Origin: Gemmobacter lutimaris
GTDB lineage: Bacteria > Pseudomonadota > Alphaproteobacteria > Rhodobacterales > Rhodobacteraceae
Direction of reading: 5' to 3'
Assembly (NCBI RefSeq): GCF_003570715.1
Contig: NZ_QXXQ01000002.1
Location: forward strand, 248,001 to 312,000
DNA length: 64,000 nt
Below the pieces are notes generated by a model. That model ran no database searches and was not told the origin of the DNA. It saw nothing but the letters and a program-made list of their open reading frames with translations. Position numbers and translations under genes: made by a program. This document shows, one piece after another, positions 35,653 through 44,198 of the stretch. Position 1 is the stretch's first letter. Each line of letters starts with the position of its first letter.

Positions 35653-37445
35653 TTCTTGCCCTTCGCAGGTTCCGGCTGCTTCTTCGAGAAGCCCGCCTTG
35701 ATATTGCCGAATATATCCGGCTTGTGGCCATGGCTGCGCATGATCAGGTACTGCTGGATGAAGGTGATCGTGTTGTTGGTGATCCAGTAAAGCACCAGAC
35801 CCGAGGCAAAGCTGCCCAGCATGAACATGAACACCCAGGGCATCCAGGCGAAGATCATTGCCTGCGCCGGATCGGTGGGGGCCGGGTTCAGCTTCTGCTG
35901 CAGCCACATCGAGATGCCCAGCAGGATCGGCAGCACACCGATGAAGATCATGGCGAGGAAGGTGCCATGCGCCGGGGCTGCCCAGGGCAGAAGGCCAAAC
36001 AGGTTGAACAGCGAAGACGGATCGGGCGCTGACAAATCGTTCAGCCAACCGAAGAACGGCGCCTGACGCAGTTCCAGCGTGACGAAGATCACCTTGTAAA
36101 GGCTGAAGAAGATCGGGATTTGCAGGAAGATCGGCAGACAGCCCGCTGCCGGATTGACCTTCTTTTCCTTGTAAAGCTGCATCATTTCCTTTTGCAGCTT
36201 CGCCTTGTCGTCGCCGGCCCGTTCCTTCAGCGCCTCCATCTCGGGCTGAAGCTCCTTCATCCGCGCCATCGAGACATAGGATTTGTAGGCCAGCGGCAGC
36301 ACGAGGATCTTCAGAACGAAGGTCAGCGCGATGATGGCCAGACCCATATTGCCGATCCAGCCGTGCAGATGGTGCAGCAGCCAGAAGATCGGCTTGGTGA
36401 AGAAGAAGAACCAGCCCCAGTCGATCGAATCGATGAACCCGGCGATTCCGTCATTGTTCTGGTAATTGCGGATGGTTTCCCATTCCTTCGCACCGGCGAA
36501 CAGGCGCGATGAAACCTCGGTGCTGGCGCCCGGCGCCACGGTCACGACGGGCAGCCGCGTCTCGGTCTGATAGATGTCGGACTGGGCGTTGTATTTCACC
36601 ACGGCGGTATAGGGTTTGCCCTGTTCGGGGATCAGGACGGTCATCCAGTATTTGTCGGTGAAGCCCAGCCAGCCATCGGCTGTCCCCTCGGTCACCTCTG
36701 CCTGCGCGCCTTCGCGCGCGACCTCCGGCAGATCGGCGACATCCTTGTATTTGACCTCGGCCAGCTTGCCGTCGGTCCGGCCTACAACGCCTTCGTGCAG
36801 AACGTAAAAGCTTTGCAGATCTGCGGGTTTGCCATGTCGGGCCACCACGCCATAGGGTTGCAGCGTCGCCGCCTCGGTGCCGCTGTTGGCAACGGAATCG
36901 GTGACGGTGAACATGTAATTGTCGTCAACGGCCAGTTGACGCGTGAAGGTCAGGCCCTTGTCATTGGCCCATTCCAGAGTGACGGGCTTGCCGGGGGCCA
37001 GAGTGTCGCCGCCCACCTGCCGCCATTCGGTCGCCGCACCGGGAACGTCAGCACTCGCCAGTGCCCCACCCGGAGCCCAGCCATAAAGCGCGTAATAGGC
37101 ATGCGGCTCTCCCACCGGGGTCAGCAGGCGCACGATGTCCGATTTGGGGTCGATGGTCTGGTGATAGGCTTTCAGCGACAGATCGTCGATCCGCCCGCCC
37201 AGCAGTGAAACAGAACCCGACAGTTTCGGAGTATCAATCGGCAGGCGCGGCGCCTCGGGCACGGGGGCGACCTCGGGCTGTGCCTGTGCCGCCGTCACGG
37301 CGGCGGGCGCATCCGCCGGTTGCGTAACCGCAGCGGGGGCGGTGGTCGGGGCCGTCTCTTCCGGCGGGAACAGCACGAACCACACGAGGATCACGAGGAA
37401 ACTCAGCGCCGTTGCCAGAATGAGGTTCTTGTTCTGATCGTCCAT
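35649..37445 (-). CDS. yidC: membrane protein insertase YidC
   Basis: A 598-residue Oxa1/YidC insertase. It has an N-terminal signal anchor (residues 7-25), a Pro/Ala-rich linker, a large periplasmic P1 domain and the five-helix core from about residue 355. Core motifs include KPIFWLLHHLHGWIGN, LKILVLPLAYKSYVSMARMK and NPAAGCLPIFLQIPIFFSLY. It inserts inner-membrane proteins with or without Sec. rnpA and rpmH, often upstream, are not here: an EAL gene lies 128 bp upstream instead. Confidence 0.97.
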   Translation of the reverse strand: MDDQNKNLILATALSFLVILVWFVLFPPEETAPTTAPAAVTQPADAPAAVTAAQAQPEVAPVPEAPRLPIDTPKLSGSVSLLGGRIDDLSLKAYHQTIDPKSDIVRLLTPVGEPHAYYALYGWAPGGALASADVPGAATEWRQVGGDTLAPGKPVTLEWANDKGLTFTRQLAVDDNYMFTVTDSVANSGTEAATLQPYGVVARHGKPADLQSFYVLHEGVVGRTDGKLAEVKYKDVADLPEVAREGAQAEVTEGTADGWLGFTDKYWMTVLIPEQGKPYTAVVKYNAQSDIYQTETRLPVVTVAPGASTEVSSRLFAGAKEWETIRNYQNNDGIAGFIDSIDWGWFFFFTKPIFWLLHHLHGWIGNMGLAIIALTFVLKILVLPLAYKSYVSMARMKELQPEMEALKERAGDDKAKLQKEMMQLYKEKKVNPAAGCLPIFLQIPIFFSLYKVIFVTLELRQAPFFGWLNDLSAPDPSSLFNLFGLLPWAAPAHGTFLAMIFIGVLPILLGISMWLQQKLNPAPTDPAQAMIFAWMPWVFMFMLGSFASGLVLYWITNNTITFIQQYLIMRSHGHKPDIFGNIKAGFSKKQPEPAKGKK

Positions 37446-37573
37446 ATGCGATCCCCACCGTTCCGCTTGAATAGGCCCGACCCCTGTGTGGGTCAGGCGT
37501 GGTTCAACAGAAGGGGGGCGGAAAGGTCAAGCGGTTTTCCCCGGCGCAGGGCTGCAACCGTCGCGCGATGGCC

Positions 37574-39124
37574 TTATTTCGTCGCGCCCGATCCGATCCG
37601 GGGCAATGGCGCCAGCCTGGAATCGTGCCGGGCCATCCAGTCCTGAACCTGATCGAAGGGCATGGGGCGGGCGATGCCGAAGCCTTGCACATGCCGGCAG
37701 CCCAATTGTGCCAGAATCGCATGTTCACCCGGTGTTTCCACCCCCTCCGCCAGCGTGTCGAGGTCAAGCTGTTCGGCAAGCGACAAAATGGCGGCCACGA
37801 TCTTCTGCTGACCGGGGTCCGTGTCGATATGCGTTACAAAGCTGCGGTCGATCTTCAGCCGGTTTACGGCGAAGCGCCGGATATTGGTGATCGAGGCATG
37901 GCCAGTGCCGAAATCGTCAAGGTCGATCCCGCAGCCGAGTTTCGCCAGGGCTGCGATATTGCGCACGATCACGTCATTCTCGGTCGTGGCGACCACGGTT
38001 TCCAGAATTTCGATGCCAATACGGTCGGGGTTCAGGCCAAAGCGGTCGATTTCCCATTCCAGCTTTTCGACGAAACGCGGATTACGCAATTCGGCGGCCG
38101 ACAAATTCACGCCGACCCGTGGCACTTTCAGCCCGGCGCGATCCCAGCGTGTAAGGGCGGTCAGGGCCTGAAAAAGCATCACCTCGCCCAGCCGTTCTGC
38201 CAGCCCTGCTTCCTCGATTGCGCCCAGAAATTCCGCAGGGGGCACGATGCCGCGTGCGGGATGCTGCCAGCGGGCCAAAGCCTCGAACCCGGTGATTTCC
38301 CCGGTATCCGTCGAGATTTGCGGCTGGAAATGCGCCCTGATCTCGCCTTGGTCCAGCGCGGTTTCCAACTGCCCGCGCAGCGCATCACGGTCGGAATGCT
38401 TGCGGGCCATGTCCGGGGCGAAAGCCCGAATGGCGGAGGGGCCGTTGCGCAACGCCTCATCCGCGGCGATCTGGGCAGCGTCCAGCAGGGACCGCCCGTT
38501 TGCAGACGGGGCTGCAAGACCAAGACAGAATCCGATCGAACAGCTGACATAAAGACGTGCGGCATTCAGGCTGATCGGCGGTGCGATGGCGGCCTGAAGG
38601 CGCGCCGCAAGCTGGATCATGCTTTCCAGATCCAGCCGCCGCTGCGGGTGCAAGGCAATGGCGAAGCCACCACCCTCCAGGCGGGCCACGACATCGCCGC
38701 TGCGCAAGGCGCTGCAAAGACGCTCGGCGCAGCGGGCAAGCACTTCGGTCTGGGCTGCGCGCCCGTGCCGGTCGAGCAAAAGGGCGGCGTCATCGAACTG
38801 CACGACAATACAGCCGGTCTGTAACCCGCTGACCGGGGCGTCACGCAAGGCGGTTTCCAGCACGCCGATCAGTTGTGGGCGCAGCGCAAGGCCCTGCAAG
38901 CCATCGGGCATGGGCGGTATGGCCGCTTCGGGCCGATTCAGGGCGCCGAGCGCAAATCCGGCAAGCGGGGCGCCAAGGGCAACAAGCAGCAGACCCGTCT
39001 CGCCCCCCAGCCAGAAGCCGGCCAGCGTTGCTGTCGGCAGCAGGAACAGAACTTCGGGCTGCCGCAATCGCCGCAGCATTTCTGTCAGGCCATCCGAAAG
39101 CCGTTTCCCGATTCGCCCCGACAT
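37574..39124 (-). CDS. EAL phosphodiesterase with degenerate GGDEF domain
   Basis: A 516-residue protein. Two membrane helices are at about residues 25-62. A GGDEF-like domain follows at about 85-240, in which the active-site motif is replaced by LEGGGFAI, so cyclase activity is unlikely. The C-terminal EAL domain (about 255-500) has the catalytic set: FEALARW, NLSAAELRN, EILETV, DDFGTGHAS and EGVET. It should hydrolyse cyclic di-GMP, with the degenerate GGDEF perhaps sensing GTP. It is a single gene between ttcA and yidC. Confidence 0.92.
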   Translation of the reverse strand: MSGRIGKRLSDGLTEMLRRLRQPEVLFLLPTATLAGFWLGGETGLLLVALGAPLAGFALGALNRPEAAIPPMPDGLQGLALRPQLIGVLETALRDAPVSGLQTGCIVVQFDDAALLLDRHGRAAQTEVLARCAERLCSALRSGDVVARLEGGGFAIALHPQRRLDLESMIQLAARLQAAIAPPISLNAARLYVSCSIGFCLGLAAPSANGRSLLDAAQIAADEALRNGPSAIRAFAPDMARKHSDRDALRGQLETALDQGEIRAHFQPQISTDTGEITGFEALARWQHPARGIVPPAEFLGAIEEAGLAERLGEVMLFQALTALTRWDRAGLKVPRVGVNLSAAELRNPRFVEKLEWEIDRFGLNPDRIGIEILETVVATTENDVIVRNIAALAKLGCGIDLDDFGTGHASITNIRRFAVNRLKIDRSFVTHIDTDPGQQKIVAAILSLAEQLDLDTLAEGVETPGEHAILAQLGCRHVQGFGIARPMPFDQVQDWMARHDSRLAPLPRIGSGATK

Positions 39125-39193
39125 CGCATCCCTCGCCGCATCCGCAGCCCTTCGGCCGCCGATGCACCCTAGGTGCGCATCCTCGACGCTTCG

Positions 39194-40102
39194 TTAAAAT
39201 TCCTGCCCGAGATGCGGAGGATTTTCGCTAAATGTTCCGGTTTTCGGCGCCAGCGCCAGAAAATCGAAGATCGACGGGTCAAGCAGATGCGACGGGCGCG
39301 CATTCATCAGCGCGCGGAACATGACCTGCCGCCGACCGGGGCTGCGCGCCTCCCAGCCGTCCAGCAATTGTTTGACCTGCTGCCGCTGCAAGCCTTCCTG
39401 ACTGCCGCAGAGATCGCAGGGAATAATGGGGTAATTCATGGCTTTGGCGAATTTCTCGCAATCGGCCTCGGCCACGAAGGCGAGCGGGCGATAAACGAAC
39501 AGATCGCCTTCCTCGTTCAACAGCTTGGGCGGCATGGTCGCCAGCCGCCCGCCGTGGAACAGGTTCATGAAGAAGGTTTCCAGTATATCATCGCGGTGAT
39601 GGCCCAGCACCACGGCGGAACAGCCCTCTTCCCGCGCGATGCGGTAAAGATTGCCGCGCCGCAGCCGCGAACACAGGCTGCACATGGTCTTGCCCGGACC
39701 GATCTTGTCCATCACCACAGAATAGGTGTCCTGATATTCGATGCGATGCGGCACGCCCATGCGTTGCAGGAATTCCGGCAGCACGGTCGCCGGGAAATTC
39801 GGCTGCCCCTGATCCAGATTGCAGGCCAACAGGTCAACCGGCAGCAGGCCGCGCCATTTCAGTTCATGCAGCACGGCCAGCAATGTATAGCTGTCCTTCC
39901 CGCCGGACAGGCAGACCAGCCAGCGGGCGCCGCGTTCGATCATACCGTATTTCTCGATCGCGTCGCGTACCTCGCGCACCAGACGCTTGCGTAGCTTGCG
40001 GAACTCCGTCGAGGTTGGTGCACCATGAAACAGCGGATGGATGTCTTCCGCCAGATCGTCGGTGGCCGGGTCATCATTGGAAAGGTGCAGGTCGTCCGCC
40101 AT
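39194..40102 (-). CDS. ttcA: tRNA 2-thiocytidine(32) synthetase TtcA
   Basis: A 302-residue PP-loop ATPase that thiolates C32 of certain tRNAs. The PP-loop is [11 protein letters not shown] (near residue 66). Two CXXC pairs, CSLCS and CDLCG, hold the [4Fe-4S] cluster. The ATG at 40102 was chosen because the acidic N-terminus and [10 protein letters not shown] precede the core at the usual distance. Confidence 0.94.
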   Translation of the reverse strand: MADDLHLSNDDPATDDLAEDIHPLFHGAPTSTEFRKLRKRLVREVRDAIEKYGMIERGARWLVCLSGGKDSYTLLAVLHELKWRGLLPVDLLACNLDQGQPNFPATVLPEFLQRMGVPHRIEYQDTYSVVMDKIGPGKTMCSLCSRLRRGNLYRIAREEGCSAVVLGHHRDDILETFFMNLFHGGRLATMPPKLLNEEGDLFVYRPLAFVAEADCEKFAKAMNYPIIPCDLCGSQEGLQRQQVKQLLDGWEARSPGRRQVMFRALMNARPSHLLDPSIFDFLALAPKTGTFSENPPHLGQEF

Positions 40103-40836
40103 CGGCCCCTCACGCGCTGGAACGCGTTGCATATGCCAGAAGCGGCGCAAGCTTGCAAACCGGACGGGATCACCGGGAGACAGGATGTTGTCGCGTGACA
40201 ATAAAGCCGGGCCAGCAAATGCAAAGGCGGCTATGCTCAGGGTGTGAGGCTGAAGGCGATCCTGCCCGACCCGCTCTCCTGCACCCGCGACTGTCCGCTG
40301 CACCCGCGACTGTCCGCGCCCGGCGCCATCGCACCAAGACCTGGGGTTGGGCCGCAGGATGGCCCTGACGCCCCCAAATTGTGGGTGGCCTCTTCGCCAC
40401 GACCACCTTCTGTCGGCTGCTCGGGATGGCCCGGCTTGACCGCCTCTCGGCCGAAGACAACCTCGCCCCGCCGCCGCCCACCTGTCGCCACGATCTACCG
40501 CGCACGCGGAGGCGGCATCTGCTTGACGCGCTGAAAGAGCCGGTTGCCAGATCAGCACCGGACACAGGCCCTGCGCGTGGGGTGATACGCGAACAGGCGG
40601 GGTGGGGAGCCATACGCTCCGGCGGTCACCGGGATACTGTGGCCGTCACGCGGCGGGTAAAATGCGACGGGTCGTCGGCAATTTGGGCAGAGCGCAGCGA
40701 AGCCCGGCCGCGGCTGTATCGGCCGCCAGTTTCACGACGGGCGGGCTTTGTCATGGATGCGGAGCGGAACGCGACCAGAACGAGAGTGTTGAGAGGCTTG
40801 TTGAGAGCGGAAATCTGAAATCCGCTAACTGCCGGA
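40103..40836. other. gene-poor strip with tandem 19-bp repeat
   Basis: About 730 bp with no credible coding frame on either strand: all open frames are Arg/Pro/Ala-rich and unlike any family I know. It includes a perfect tandem duplication, TGCACCCGCGACTGTCCGC, at 40280-40298 and 40299-40317. It may be a scar of a lost element, since a decayed tRNA copy follows at once. Confidence 0.6.
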
Positions 40837-40904
40837 GGCGGGTGGCGGGATCAAACCGGTCTTCACGGATTTGCAATCCGCACTGCCCTCAGGTCCAACA
40901 AGCC
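40837..40904 (-). pseudogene. decayed tRNA-Cys copy
   Basis: A 28-bp block (40854-40881) spanning the T-arm edge, variable loop and anticodon loop is identical to tRNA-Cys at 24235-24262. The 3' acceptor strand ACCCGCC is retained, but the T-stem and T-loop are altered, CCA reads CCG, and the 5' half is degraded so that the acceptor stem cannot form. Not a working tRNA. Confidence 0.8.
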
Positions 40905-40946
40905 AGCGACAATTCCCCAGAGTGTGGGGCAAGATACTGATTTCAT

Positions 40947-41023
40947 TGGTGACCCCGACAGGACTCGAACCTGTAACCTGCCCCTTAGGAGGGGGCTGCT
41001 CTATCCAGTTGAGCCACGGGGCC
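40947..41023 (-). tRNA. tRNA-Arg (anticodon CCU)
   Basis: Seven-base acceptor stem GGCCCCG with CGGGGTC (one G-U pair), U8, D-stem GCTC/GAGC, anticodon loop CTCCTAA (anticodon CCT, reads AGG) and T-arm ACAGG-TTCGAGT-CCTGT. Discriminator A and encoded CCA at 40947-40950. Confidence 0.95.
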
Positions 41024-41084
41024 TTGCGGGCCTTCTTGCGGTGATTTGGCCAGCCTTGCAAGACTTTCCTGCCCTGACGGAATG

Positions 41085-41121
41085 AAAAAGGGGGAGCGCT
41101 TTTGGCCCATCGCTCCCCCTT
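41085..41121 (-). terminator. minus-strand terminator with no known gene upstream
   Basis: On the minus strand, AAGGGGGAGCG / CGCTCCCCCTT (11-bp perfect stem, 12-base loop) is followed by a T-run. The stem reads into T only in the minus direction. No minus-strand gene is seen between here and the LacI gene start, so it probably ends a small RNA. Confidence 0.75.
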
Positions 41122-41190
41122 GGTCCCTCGCGCCGGTTGAGAGCTTGCTGGCGCGGTGGATATGTCTGGCACATGTGCCGTTAGCGCTAT
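41085..41190 (-). ncRNA. candidate small RNA divergent from LacI-family gene
   Basis: A region of about 100 bp on the minus strand ends at the terminator at 41085-41121. It contains two further hairpins: GGCACATGTGCC palindrome (41169-41180) and CGCGCC...GGCGCG (about 41129-41157). A weak promoter, TTGTCC-17-TAGTGA, lies at 41213-41190 and overlaps a LacI-type operator. 5' end and existence are inferred. Confidence 0.4.
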
Positions 41191-41239
41191 CACTAACAGG
41201 GAAACAGCCCTTGGACAAGCGAAAGGTTTGGCGCTAACA
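41179..41239. promoter_or_regulatory. two LacI-type operator-like sites
   Basis: CGTTAGCGCTATCA (41179-41192) and GTTTGGCGCTAACA (41226-41239) match the ideal palindrome TGTTAGCGCTAACA at 12 and 11 of 14 positions. They flank the region between the LacI-family gene and the candidate small RNA. TTGGAC (41211) and TAACAA (41235) may be the promoter of the LacI-family gene. Confidence 0.5.
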
Positions 41240-41282
41240 AGGATTCACGTTCTTGCGAGAATTTTGCAGAAGGCCATCGCCC

Positions 41283-42317
41283 GTGTCCAAGCCACCCGTT
41301 GCCGACCCCCGCCGCACCCTGACCCTGCGCGATGTCTCCGAAGCCTCTGGCGTCAGCGAGATGACCGTCAGCCGGGTTTTGCGCAATCGCGGCGATGTGT
41401 CGGAAACCACGCGGGAACGGGTGCTTCAGGCCGCGCGCGCACTGGGCTATGTGCCCAACAAGATTGCGGGGGCGCTGGCCTCGCAACGGGTAAATCTGGT
41501 GGGCGTCATCATTCCCTCCATGTCCAACATGGTCTTCCCCGAGGTGATGACGGGAATTTCCGAGACGCTGGAAGATACCGGCCTGCAACCCGTGGTGGGC
41601 ATCACCAATTACAGCCCCGAACGCGAAGAGGCGGTGCTGTATGAGATGCTCAGCTGGCGTCCTTCAGGCGTCATCATCGCGGGGCTGGAGCATAGCGAGG
41701 CTGCACAGGCCATGCTGGAAAGCGCGGGCATTCCGATTGTCGAGATCATGGACATCGACGGCATGCCCGTAGACAGCGCGGTCGGCATCTCGCACCGCCG
41801 CGCCGGTCTGAAGATGGCCGAGGCCATCGTGGCAGCGGGTTATCGGCGAATCGGGTTCCTCGGCACCAAGATGCCAGACGACCACCGCGCCCGGAAACGG
41901 CTGGAAGGATTCAAGGAAGGGCTGGCGGAGGCGGGGCTCACGCTTGCGGACGAGGAATATTATGCGGGCGGTTCCGCGCTGCTGAAAGGCCGCGAGATGA
42001 CCGAGACGATCCTGACCCGCAGCCCGGATCTGGACTTCCTTTATTACTCGAACGACATGATCGGCGCGGGCGGCCTGCTTTACTGTCTGGACAAGGGCAT
42101 TGACGTGCCGGGGCGGCTGGGTCTGGCGGGGTTCAACGGGGTGGAACTTCTGGACGGTCTGCCGCGCAAGCTGGCCACGATGGATGCCTGTCGCCGCGAA
42201 ATCGGCGTTCACGCGGCCGAGATCATTGCGGGCAAGCACCCGACAGCGGTGGTTGGTGGCGAGGTGATCGAACTGTTCCCGACGCTTGAGCCGGGCGATA
42301 CCATCCGCAAGGGATGA
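41283..42317 (+). CDS. LacI-family transcriptional regulator
   Basis: A 344-residue regulator. The helix-turn-helix and hinge cover residues about 13-65 (LRDVSEASGVSEMTVSRVLR), followed by a periplasmic-binding-protein-like sugar domain (NLVGVIIPSMSNMVFPEVM, YRRIGFLGT, GLAGFNGVELLD). Similar to gluconate-type GntR repressors of the LacI group, but no sugar genes are adjacent. The GTG at 41283 was chosen for the AGAAGG about nine bases upstream; an ATG frame start at 41253 is weaker. It may autoregulate and control a divergent small RNA. Confidence 0.9.
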   Translation: MSKPPVADPRRTLTLRDVSEASGVSEMTVSRVLRNRGDVSETTRERVLQAARALGYVPNKIAGALASQRVNLVGVIIPSMSNMVFPEVMTGISETLEDTGLQPVVGITNYSPEREEAVLYEMLSWRPSGVIIAGLEHSEAAQAMLESAGIPIVEIMDIDGMPVDSAVGISHRRAGLKMAEAIVAAGYRRIGFLGTKMPDDHRARKRLEGFKEGLAEAGLTLADEEYYAGGSALLKGREMTETILTRSPDLDFLYYSNDMIGAGGLLYCLDKGIDVPGRLGLAGFNGVELLDGLPRKLATMDACRREIGVHAAEIIAGKHPTAVVGGEVIELFPTLEPGDTIRKG

Positions 42318-42336
42318 TCGCGCCCGGCGCTTTGGG

Positions 42337-42891
42337 TTAGTAGACCAGCCCGTCAAACAGGCCGTAGACGCCAGCGGCGCTGCCCAGATCGCGGCCGCGC
42401 CCACGGTCGTTGGCATAGGCCACGATGGCGGAATAGGTGCCGGGCCCGAAAGCGCCGTCGATCCCGCCCCGATAATAGCCGCGCGCGGCCAGTCCTCCCT
42501 GGATGCGGCGGCGGTCATAGATGTTGTAGGAATTGAATGCCTGCGCGGCCGGTGTCATCCATATGCTTGGCCGGACCGGCGGCTGATAGCGATCATGGTG
42601 CGGGGCAGGGCGATAGACCTGCCGGTAAACCGGGCGCGGCTGCACATATTGCGGCTGCACATACCGCGGCTTTTGATTGCGCCGTGCCTCGTCCAGCAGG
42701 CGATCGACCAGCATGGCGGCGGCAACACCTTTCAGGAAGTTGCGTTCGTTCCGGCCAAGCGCCTGTGCCGGGGCGGCGGCGGTCAGCCCGATGGCCAGCG
42801 CGGTGACGGCGGCGATGGCTGCGCGGCCGAAGCGGCGCGGCGTGCGGGATACTGGGGCAGACACGGGGGCAGTGATGACAGCGGGCAGCAT
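42337..42891 (-). CDS. secreted peptidoglycan-binding-like protein
   Basis: A 184-residue protein with an N-terminal signal or membrane segment (AAIAAVTALAIGLTAAAPAQA, ending about residue 45), a Tyr/Pro/Gln-rich middle and a C-terminal module like PG_binding_1: IQGGLAARGYYRGGIDGAFGPGTYSAI. Likely periplasmic, contacting the cell wall. The ATG at 42891 follows GAAAGGAACG. It is divergent from the RTX gene at 43058, with a GTTATC-C-GATAAC palindrome between them. Confidence 0.75.
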   Translation of the reverse strand: MLPAVITAPVSAPVSRTPRRFGRAAIAAVTALAIGLTAAAPAQALGRNERNFLKGVAAAMLVDRLLDEARRNQKPRYVQPQYVQPRPVYRQVYRPAPHHDRYQPPVRPSIWMTPAAQAFNSYNIYDRRRIQGGLAARGYYRGGIDGAFGPGTYSAIVAYANDRGRGRDLGSAAGVYGLFDGLVY

Positions 42892-42966
42892 GTCCGTTCC
42901 TTTCGGTTTGCGGTTTCGCTGTCCCGACCGATGCGCCAAGGTGTCGCGCTAGGCAAAATCGGCGGC

Positions 42967-42983
42967 CTGTTATCCGATAACAG
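42967..42983. promoter_or_regulatory. CTGTTATC-C-GATAACAG palindrome
   Basis: A perfect 8-bp-arm palindrome in the divergent promoter region between the peptidoglycan-binding-like gene and the RTX gene. The core TGTTATCGGATAAC (on the other strand) recurs at 58392-58405, again between divergent genes. Confidence 0.6.
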
Positions 42984-43057
42984 ATGCGGATCGACGTGGA
43001 CGTGTCACAAAAAGCGCCCTAAACGTCGGCAGATGTAACCCAGCAGTGGTGGTAGTG

Positions 43058-44050
43058 ATGACCGTGCTTGCAAAAGGGGGGCCGACGCCCCAGACGATTG
43101 ACCTGCACGAGGCTTTCCATGACCGGCTGGGCTGGACGCAGTTCGACACCGTCTATCGGGCCGACATCATCCTGCATTTCGGTCAGGGTCACCGCCTCCG
43201 CATCGACGTTCCGAACCCTGACCTCATGTATGCCAGCCGGTTGCAGGATTCGAGTGACGAGCGCGAGGTGCAGATTTCCGGCGATTTCGTTCTGTCGGAC
43301 GACGGGATGATTACATCGGGCCGGGTGACCGAACTGCATGTCCAGCGCAGCGAATGGCCGGGGGACGGGTATTCCACCTTCACGCTGAGCGGCCTCGATC
43401 TGGATGCCGCAAGGGTAATGGCGGCTGCGGCGACATCGGGGATGGCCGATGACCAGCGCCTTTATGACAGCGCGCTGCGGGGCGACGACCTGCTGATCGG
43501 TCTGGGTCTGCCTGCGGCTGATCGCGTGCTTGACGGGCTTCGGGGCGATGACCTGATTCTCGTGACCGACGGGCCGGGCCGTCTGATCGGCGGTGCAGGG
43601 CATGATCTGCTGGAATCGCGCGAAGGGCGCGATTGGCTGCGGGGTGGCGCGGGCAACGATCTTCTGATGGCGGGCACCGGCGCGGACCGGATGTATGGCG
43701 GCGGCGGGGCTGATGTGCTGGCGGCGCAGGGCGGTGCCGATACGATGACCGGCGGTTCCGGCGCCGATGACTTTGTATTCTCCACGAAGGCACGCGGCAT
43801 GGTGATCCGGGATTTCACGCCCGGCACCGATCGGTTGCTGTTCGCCTTCGCCGATGACTTGTCGGCCGATGATCTGCGCGTCGTCGATACCGCCGATGGC
43901 CTGCGTCTGCGCATGGATGGTTTCGCCGTCACGTTGCAAGGGCTGACCCGCGCCGATCTTCCCTTGGTCGATCTGGTCTTCGGGGCCGAGGCCGCCAGCC
44001 GGATCGACAGTGCCATCGACAGCTTTCTGGGCCGTTGGGACTACGCCTGA
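43058..44050 (+). CDS. RTX-type calcium-binding secreted protein
   Basis: A 330-residue acidic protein without a Sec signal. The first about 150 residues are of unknown fold. Repeats of the GGxGxDxLx type run from about 160 to 240 (for example LIGGAGHDLLE, LRGGAGNDLLM, MYGGGGADVLA, MTGGSGADDFVF). It should bind Ca2+ after export by a type I secretion system through its uncleaved C-terminus. No secretion genes lie nearby. A GTG at 43046 is an alternative start. Confidence 0.85.
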   Translation: MTVLAKGGPTPQTIDLHEAFHDRLGWTQFDTVYRADIILHFGQGHRLRIDVPNPDLMYASRLQDSSDEREVQISGDFVLSDDGMITSGRVTELHVQRSEWPGDGYSTFTLSGLDLDAARVMAAAATSGMADDQRLYDSALRGDDLLIGLGLPAADRVLDGLRGDDLILVTDGPGRLIGGAGHDLLESREGRDWLRGGAGNDLLMAGTGADRMYGGGGADVLAAQGGADTMTGGSGADDFVFSTKARGMVIRDFTPGTDRLLFAFADDLSADDLRVVDTADGLRLRMDGFAVTLQGLTRADLPLVDLVFGAEAASRIDSAIDSFLGRWDYA

Positions 44051-44087
44051 CGCCGCAGGGCTATACAAGGGTCAGGATTTGCTGTAG

Positions 44088-44186
44088 GCGCGGAGGCAAG
44101 GCTCCGAATGATTCCGGGGCAGCACGGGCAGGGAGGCCCTGCTGCAAGGGGAATGGCAGGGCCGTCACAGGGCCTTCCCGCCCCTT
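44088..44186 (+). other. multi-hairpin leader of the helicase mRNA
   Basis: The 148-bp leader holds GGAG-6-CTCC near 44094, GCAGGG-AGG-CCCTGC at 44128-44142 and AAGGGG...CCCCTT at 44146-44186, the last ending just before the ribosome-binding site of the helicase. May regulate translation. Confidence 0.45.
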
Positions 44187-44198
44187 CAGGTAACAGAC

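Noticed and set aside
24214-40904. A 16.6-kb genomic island bounded by tRNA-Cys and its partial copy
   Set aside because: The interval holds housekeeping genes (argB, bzt, yidC, engB, ttcA) with no integrase or mobility genes, so the repeat pair does not bound a mobile element.
40837-40904. A second functional tRNA-Cys
   Set aside because: Acceptor stem cannot pair, the T-arm is broken and CCA is altered.
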